From Tardiphaga sp051811025 (lineage in GTDB: Bacteria > Pseudomonadota > Alphaproteobacteria > Rhizobiales > Xanthobacteraceae): a stretch of 64,000 bases of DNA. The position numbers and the translations under genes were made by a program. Position 1 is the first letter of the stretch. Every line of letters starts with the position of its first letter. The stretch covers positions 5,890,001 to 5,954,000 of the forward strand of contig NZ_JBPWQE010000001.1 in NCBI RefSeq assembly GCF_051811025.1, in the 5' to 3' direction. Shown piece by piece: positions 59,554 to 64,000 of this stretch. Under the pieces are notes generated by a model. It was not told the DNA's origin, ran no database searches, and saw only the letters and a list, made by a program, of their open reading frames with translations.

Positions 59554-60645
59554 GTGAGCGCGACGGCTGAAAGCCCAAATAGGACGAGACCGAGAATCCT
59601 CGAATTGGGCTCCTGGCACTACTGCAAGGACGTCTATCCCGAAGAGACGGATGTGCTTTGGACGGGGGAACGTCCGATCCCTCGCGGGCGAGCGGCGAAA
59701 GGCTTCGCCGACTGCACGCCCTGGCGATTCATCAAGGCGATGCGTGAGGCGCGACGCGGGAAATACGACCTGATCATCGTCTATATGCCGCTACGCCCGG
59801 CGTGGCATCCGCGCTACTGGCTACGCGCTTTCTTCCGACAACCGCTTCGCCCGCTCTCCGCGATGACAAGAGTGTTCGGCGTCTCCTGGCTACGATTCGT
59901 GAAGCTTCCCGTGCCGATCGCTGTTCTGGATATGAACGACGCCTTCATTGTGGGCTCGCATAACTTCTTTCTGCTCGACAAGGCTGCCGCGGCTTTCAAG
60001 CGCGAACTTCCCGTCGATCGGTGGCATATTCTCTGCCACTCGGCCCATCCGGCACTTCCGACGCGACGCATACGGCGCAATCGGCGCTGGAACGAACGTC
60101 TGGCGAAAATACGTCCCATTTCGCTTCCTGCAGCAAGGATCGATACCGATGGCGAACCTCCGGAAAAAACGTCTGACGTGTTTTTCGTTGGCGAAGTCGC
60201 GGAAAATTCGTGGGTGCGCCGTGTCGGTCTTTCAGAACTCGAGGCGTTGAAAAGCAAGGGCCTCAAGATCGATATTCCGCATGAGAGGCTACCGCATGAC
60301 GAATTCCTGCGGCGGCTTTCGAGCGCATGGCTGGCCTGGTCACCGTCGGGCTATAGCTGGGAGTGCTATCGGACCGCCGAGGCGGCGCAGTGCCTGACCG
60401 TGCCGGTTCTCAACTATCCGACGGTCGAGCGTCACGCGCCCGTTCGAGAGCACGAGCATGTCCTGCTGTACGACGTAACCCCGGGCAGTCTGTCGGCCGT
60501 GATCGAGCGCGGACTGAGTGACAAGCCGCGTCTGCGCCAGATGGCACTGGATCTGCGCGAGCATGTTCGCCAATATCATCTGCAGGACGCGATGGTCGAT
60601 TATGTCATCGACGAGACGCTGCGGGCGGATGGTCGAACGGCTTAA
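59554..60645 (+). CDS. Glycosyltransferase-like protein
   Basis: 363 residues with a GTG start at 59554 (AAGGAAT about 8 bases upstream). An N-terminal Rossmann-like half has RILELGSWHYCKDVYPEETDVLWTGERPIPRGRAAKGF and KYDLIIVYMPLRPAWHPRYWLRAFFRQ. A C-terminal half has SDVFFVGEVAENSWVRRVGLSELEALKSKG, RLPHDEFLRRLSSAWLAWSPSGYSWECYRTAEAAQCLTVPVLNYPTVERHAP and LYDVTPGSLSAVIERGL (in pieces). This is the GT-B layout seen in glycosyltransferase group 1/CgeB-type proteins. The sugar and acceptor are unknown, and no surface-polysaccharide operon adjoins it. Confidence 0.65.
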   Translation: MSATAESPNRTRPRILELGSWHYCKDVYPEETDVLWTGERPIPRGRAAKGFADCTPWRFIKAMREARRGKYDLIIVYMPLRPAWHPRYWLRAFFRQPLRPLSAMTRVFGVSWLRFVKLPVPIAVLDMNDAFIVGSHNFFLLDKAAAAFKRELPVDRWHILCHSAHPALPTRRIRRNRRWNERLAKIRPISLPAARIDTDGEPPEKTSDVFFVGEVAENSWVRRVGLSELEALKSKGLKIDIPHERLPHDEFLRRLSSAWLAWSPSGYSWECYRTAEAAQCLTVPVLNYPTVERHAPVREHEHVLLYDVTPGSLSAVIERGLSDKPRLRQMALDLREHVRQYHLQDAMVDYVIDETLRADGRTA

Positions 60646-60721
60646 CGGAAGCAAAGCTCTGAGGCGCAATCCGTTAGGCTTGACCCCGCCGCCATGCCGT
60701 CTAGCGCGGCGCGGCAAAATC

Positions 60722-60798
60722 TGGCGCACCCGACACGATTCGAACGTGTGACCTTTGCCTTCGGAGGGCAACGCTCTATCCAGCTGAGCTACGGGTGC
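60722..60798 (-). tRNA. tRNA-Arg (anticodon CCG)
   Basis: Reverse-complement cloverleaf: acceptor GCACCCG with CGGGTGC, D-arm AGCTCAGCTGGATAGAGC, anticodon stem TTGCC/GGCAA with loop CTCCGAA (anticodon CCG at positions 34-36), T-arm with GTTCGAATC, and a 3' CCA encoded in the DNA. It decodes CGG. Confidence 0.95.
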
Positions 60799-61182
60799 TT
60801 GAGGGTCCATTTAGCCGATTGGCCGGGCGGCGGCAACGGCTGGCCGGGGCGGTTTTGAGCGAAAACGGCTCGGTTGGAGGGGGCGTTGCCCTCTTTCAGG
60901 CGACGGTCACGCGTTCGAAGCGGGCCTGGATGCGCAGAAGCGCTTGCGCCGCTGGCGTGGGGGTATTTCGCGCGGGCGAGGGGACCAGGTTACTCCCCGT
61001 GATTGTCCCGGAACCTCGTCCATTTGCTCAATCACGCTGTGTTTGGCAACGGGACGTCGTCCGATCGCGAATACTGAACCTAGACCAAGAGCCGAGTGAC
61101 ATAACTGCGGCTACCCAGGCGCCATTCTGCGAACCGACCAAGGGCGCCGGCCGTTCCCATGTCGAACATCGGAGGACGTCCC
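60799..61182. other. Gap between tRNA-Arg and the methyltransferase gene
   Basis: About 380 bases. An open frame from 60795 on the plus strand (231 codons) crosses into the methyltransferase gene in another frame and looks non-coding. I see nothing else, though tRNA-proximal regions are frequent integration targets; no integrase or duplicated tRNA end is present here. Confidence 0.45.
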
Positions 61183-61995
61183 ATGAATGCGAACCAGGCT
61201 CTTTGGGAGAAAGGCGATTTCACCCGTATCGCGGAGACGATGCGCGCCAGCGGCGAGGCGCTCGTTGCGTCGATCGGGGTCACGCGCGGAAGCAATGTGC
61301 TCGATCTTGGATGCGGAGACGGCACGACAGCGCTTCCAGCAGCAAGAGCCGGGGCAAACGTCACGGGTATCGATATTGCACGCAATCTGGTGGAGGCCGG
61401 CAACAGGCGCGCGATGGCGGAAGGGCTTACGTGTCGCTTTCAGGAAGGCGATGCGTCGAATCTGAAAGATATCAAGGACGACAGTTTTGATCTCGTTGTC
61501 AGCGTCTTCGGCGCGATGTTCGCGCCCCGGCCATCGGATGTTGCCAGGGAAATGGTTCGCGTCACGCGGCCTGGCGGCCGGATTGTGATGGGAAACTGGA
61601 TCCCGAACGATCCCACTTTGGTGGCGCAGATCCTCAAGATCAGTTCGTCCTATTCGCCTCCTCCACCGGAAGGGTTCGTAAGTCCCATGACCTGGGGTCT
61701 CGAGGACAATGTTGTCGAGCGCTTCACGTCGGCGGGCATTCCGAAGCCAAATATCTCATTCGCTCGTGACTCCTTTGAATTCAACTTTGCTGGAACGCCG
61801 GCAAAGTTCGTCGACCAGTTCAAGGCATATTACGGACCGACCATGAATGCCTTCGATGCGGCTGAAAAAGACGGTCGCGCCGACACCTTGAAGGGAGAGC
61901 TTGTAAAGCTCTTCGAGAGTCAGAATAGAAACTCTGATCCTTCTACGACATCGGTGAAGGCGACGTTCCTGCGCGTGACCGTCCGCAAACCGTGA
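61183..61995 (+). CDS. Class I SAM-dependent methyltransferase
   Basis: 270 residues from the ATG at 61183 (GGAGG 8 bases upstream; the upstream ATG at 61159 lacks one). SAM-binding motif I is VLDLGCGDGTTALPAARAGANVTGIDIA, motif II/post-I follows, and FDLVVSVFGAMFAPRPSDVAREMVRVTRPGGRIVMGNWIPNDP matches the UbiE/UbiG-like SAM fold. The C-terminal part (about 160-270) resembles small-molecule methyltransferases. The substrate is unknown. Confidence 0.88.
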   Translation: MNANQALWEKGDFTRIAETMRASGEALVASIGVTRGSNVLDLGCGDGTTALPAARAGANVTGIDIARNLVEAGNRRAMAEGLTCRFQEGDASNLKDIKDDSFDLVVSVFGAMFAPRPSDVAREMVRVTRPGGRIVMGNWIPNDPTLVAQILKISSSYSPPPPEGFVSPMTWGLEDNVVERFTSAGIPKPNISFARDSFEFNFAGTPAKFVDQFKAYYGPTMNAFDAAEKDGRADTLKGELVKLFESQNRNSDPSTTSVKATFLRVTVRKP

Positions 61996-62181
61996 CATGA
62001 CTGCGAGCGAGCTGCTGCACAGTCAATTTGGCATGGGGCTGTGCAGCAGGAGGGCAATCCCCGTCGTCTTCGCTTTGCAGCATGTGGAAGCACCCTTGCG
62101 CATCGATCGCGAAACGATCACGTTGGCCTCAATCAAGTGAACGCCGGCCCAAAATGGCGTCACGACATCAGGGAGGAACCA

Positions 62182-63147
62182 ATGTTCACAAGACGCGGTG
62201 TTCTGTTCTCTTCAATCGCGGGAGCGGTCGTGCTCAGCAATAGATTTGCGGTTGGCAAGGCCGCGCAGCCGGCGACGCCGGTGAACTTTCAGGTGCCTGC
62301 GGACGCCTGCGACTGTCATACCCATATTCATGGCGATCCCGAAAAATTCCCGTTCTTTGCAGGTCGCGTCTACACGCCCGAACTGGCGTCGCCGGAGGAA
62401 ATGGCGGCGCTGCACAAGGCACTCGGCGTCAAGCGTGTGGTGATCGTCACGCCCAGCATCTACGGCACCGATAATTCGGCGACCCTGTTCGGCATGAAGG
62501 CGCGCGGCAACGATGCGCGCGGCGTTGCTGTCATCGATGACAAGACGTCGGAGAGCGAGCTCGACGCGATGAAGGCCGCCGGCATTCGCGGTATGCGGAT
62601 CAATCTTGCGACCAGCGGTGTGAGCGATCCCGCCATCGGCAAGCAGCGTCTTATGGGCGCGATCGAGCGTATGAAGGCGCGCGGCTGGCACATCCAGATG
62701 TTCACCAATCTGCCATTGGTATCCGCGATCAAGGATGTCGTTGCCAGTGCGCCGATGCCGCTGGTGTTCGATCATTTCGGCGGTGCGGAAGCTAGACTCG
62801 GACCGGATCAGCCGGGCTTTGCGGACCTGCTCGACCTCGTCAAAACCGGCAATGCCTATGTGAAGATTTCCGGGGCCTATCGTGCTTCGACGCAAGGGCC
62901 GGATTTCCCCGATGTTGCACCGCTGGCGAAGGCGCTGATCGCCGCCAATCCGGAGCGGATCATCTGGGGCACCGACTGGCCGCATCCGGATTCGGTGACA
63001 CCGCCCGGCAGGAAGCCGACCGAGGTCACGCCGCTCTATCAGATCGACGATGGCCGCCTGCTGAACCAGCTCGCGGTGTGGGCGCCCGACGCGGCACTTC
63101 GCAAGACAATCCTGGTCGACAATCCCGCGCGGCTCTACGGCTTCTGA
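62182..63147 (+). CDS. Tat-exported amidohydrolase of the PDC-hydrolase (LigI) type
   Basis: 321 residues from the ATG at 62182 (GGGAGGAA upstream). The N terminus FTRRGVLFSSIAGAVVL carries the twin-arginine motif. The amidohydrolase-2 barrel has the metal motif DCHTHIH (residues 44-50), then VVIVTPSIYGTDNSATLF, PLVFDHFGG, VKISGAYRAS and IIWGTDWPHPD. This is the pattern of 2-pyrone-4,6-dicarboxylate lactonase-like and related hydrolases. Export by Tat is unusual for cytosolic LigI, so the substrate is open. Confidence 0.85.
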   Translation: MFTRRGVLFSSIAGAVVLSNRFAVGKAAQPATPVNFQVPADACDCHTHIHGDPEKFPFFAGRVYTPELASPEEMAALHKALGVKRVVIVTPSIYGTDNSATLFGMKARGNDARGVAVIDDKTSESELDAMKAAGIRGMRINLATSGVSDPAIGKQRLMGAIERMKARGWHIQMFTNLPLVSAIKDVVASAPMPLVFDHFGGAEARLGPDQPGFADLLDLVKTGNAYVKISGAYRASTQGPDFPDVAPLAKALIAANPERIIWGTDWPHPDSVTPPGRKPTEVTPLYQIDDGRLLNQLAVWAPDAALRKTILVDNPARLYGF

Positions 63148-63259
63148 TTGCTGGCGTCACCTCGCCGCCTTCTTTGTCCCGCAAGAGTTCCAGATCGGCG
63201 GAACTCTCGTCTCTGCCAGAGGTTTGCCCCCGACCGCGACGGGCGGTCTAGGGAGCCCC

Positions 63260-64000
63260 ATGCTGTCAAATCTGCAGGTGTTGCGCGGCATAGCTGCCCT
63301 CGGTGTGGTGTTCTTCCACACCGGCTACAAGTTCGCGGGCGATTGGCACACCGAATTCTTCGGGGTCTCCACCTTCTTCGTCATCTCCGGCTTCATCATG
63401 TGTTTCATCACCCGGAAGGGCGATGACGATTTTCTCGCCAAGCGCCTGGAGCGGATCGCACCGCTCTATTGGCTGTGCACAGCCGTCCTTCTTGTCGTGA
63501 TGTTCGGATCTGCTCTGTTTGAGGCCGCGACATGGGCAAAGCCGCTGGATGGCCGTTCGTCCGAGCCGCTCTGGGCCTATGTCGGCCGCAGCCTGATGTT
63601 CGCGCCGATCGGCGACAAATATCCGATCCTGAATGTCGGTTGGTCGCTGAATTACGAGGTGTATTTCTATGTGATCTTCGCAGCAGCGCTTACGATCAGC
63701 CGCCGTCTGGCGCCGCTGATCGTTGTCGGATGCCTGGTGGCGTTGAACTATGCCGCGGCCGCGGTCTGCACGGCGGCTGCCTGCCACTATCTGTCCTTCG
63801 ATTATACGAAATTCTTCATCGCCGGGATCGCGATCTTCTATGCGCTGCAGGTCTTTGCTCCCGCCGCGCCACAACGCGCCATTGTCTGGATCGGCGCCGC
63901 ACTTGTCACACTCTGCTATGGGTCGCAATTCGTGGGGCCGCTATGGGCAAACAGCGTCACACCGTCGGTTTATATGGCGCTCGCCGCAACCGCGCCGGTC
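63260..64000 (+). CDS. Acyltransferase-3 family membrane protein (3' end outside the window)
   Basis: 247 codons are visible from the ATG at 63260, then the window ends. The start MLSNLQVLRGIAALGVVFFHTGYKFAG, followed by GVSTFFVISGFIMCFITRKG and FLAKRLERIAPLYWLCTAVLL, is the OafA/ExoZ pattern, with the active His in FFHTG. There are about seven membrane segments so far, with VGWSLNYEVYFYVIFAAALTISRR between them. Such proteins O-acylate polysaccharides or lipids. The target is unknown. GGGAG lies upstream of the ATG. Confidence 0.9.
   Translation, partial: MLSNLQVLRGIAALGVVFFHTGYKFAGDWHTEFFGVSTFFVISGFIMCFITRKGDDDFLAKRLERIAPLYWLCTAVLLVVMFGSALFEAATWAKPLDGRSSEPLWAYVGRSLMFAPIGDKYPILNVGWSLNYEVYFYVIFAAALTISRRLAPLIVVGCLVALNYAAAAVCTAAACHYLSFDYTKFFIAGIAIFYALQVFAPAAPQRAIVWIGAALVTLCYGSQFVGPLWANSVTPSVYMALAATAPV

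Noticed and set aside
60795..61490. 231-codon plus-strand frame beginning in the tRNA gene
   Set aside because: Overlaps the methyltransferase gene in another frame and starts inside tRNA-Arg; non-coding.
1..64000. CRISPR arrays, insertion sequences, prophage or conjugation genes
   Set aside because: No regularly spaced direct repeats, transposase, integrase or phage structural genes were seen on either strand.

Overview
The window comes from the chromosome of an alphaproteobacterium of the order Hyphomicrobiales (Rhizobiales), most likely the Bradyrhizobium / Rhodopseudomonas / Afipia / Tardiphaga group (Nitrobacteraceae). This rests on the gyrB, recF, dnaN, dnaA, rpsT block, MotC/MotE/FlaF/FlbT/FtcR-type flagellar genes, orphan Bug-type (TctC) binding proteins, DUF3551 and GCG_CRPN-like small secreted proteins, and an evenly GC-rich composition. 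The genus is an inference; I ran no search.

Layout. 1-9.8 kb, mostly minus strand: the replication block rpsT, dnaA, dnaN, recF, then two extra genes (a large secreted repeat protein and a FUSC-type membrane protein), then the start of gyrB, cut by the window edge. 10-22.7 kb: scattered housekeeping and metabolic genes, namely msrA, a Wza-like lipoprotein, two orphan TctC-type binding proteins, a dienelactone hydrolase, an HD-GYP protein, an acyl-CoA synthetase, a VOC protein, a spermidine-synthase-like protein, small secreted proteins and a lone hutH. 22.7-56.1 kb: one nearly complete flagellar island. On the minus strand: DUF1217, flgF, fliI. On the plus strand: motA-fliM-DUF6468-fliN-fliG-flhB; flgB-flgC-fliE-flgG-flgA-flgI-motE-flgH-fliL-fliP; a flagellin gene; fliF-fliH-motB-motC-fliK(motD)-lytic transglycosylase; and flgE-flgK-flgL-flaF-flbT-flgD-fliQ-flhA-fliR-fliJ-like-flgJ-like-flgN-like-fliL-like. 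The convergent ftcR regulator gene closes the island. 57-64 kb: a coiled-coil membrane protein, an orphan small protein, a glycosyltransferase-like gene, tRNA-Arg(CCG), a methyltransferase, a Tat-type amidohydrolase and a truncated acyltransferase-3 gene.

The flagellar genes supply the export gate (FlhA, FlhB, FliP, FliQ, FliR, with ATPase FliI and FliH/FliJ-type partners), the MS and C rings (FliF, FliG, FliM, FliN), rod (FlgB, FlgC, FlgF, FlgG, FliE), P and L rings (FlgI, FlgH, FlgA), hook (FlgE, FlgD, FliK), junctions (FlgK, FlgL), filament (one flagellin), stator (MotA, MotB, MotC, MotE) and the flagellin regulators FlaF and FlbT. No fliO, fliD, fliS, flhF, flhG, fliA, flgM or che gene is seen.

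Most interesting regulatory observations. (1) A 12-base element, CCYCGNRCAAGY, lies 41-62 bases before the first start codon of all five other flagellar operons, in both directions at the divergent motA/DUF1217 region. It is a candidate site for the FtcR/Rem/LafR-type regulator encoded at the end of the island. (2) The flagellin leader has a perfect 9-bp hairpin that covers the Shine-Dalgarno sequence and ends one base before the AUG. It overlaps an alternative upstream hairpin, a switch-like layout next to a genome-encoded FlbT/FlaF pair. (3) A sigma-54-like -24/-12 sequence lies upstream of that leader.
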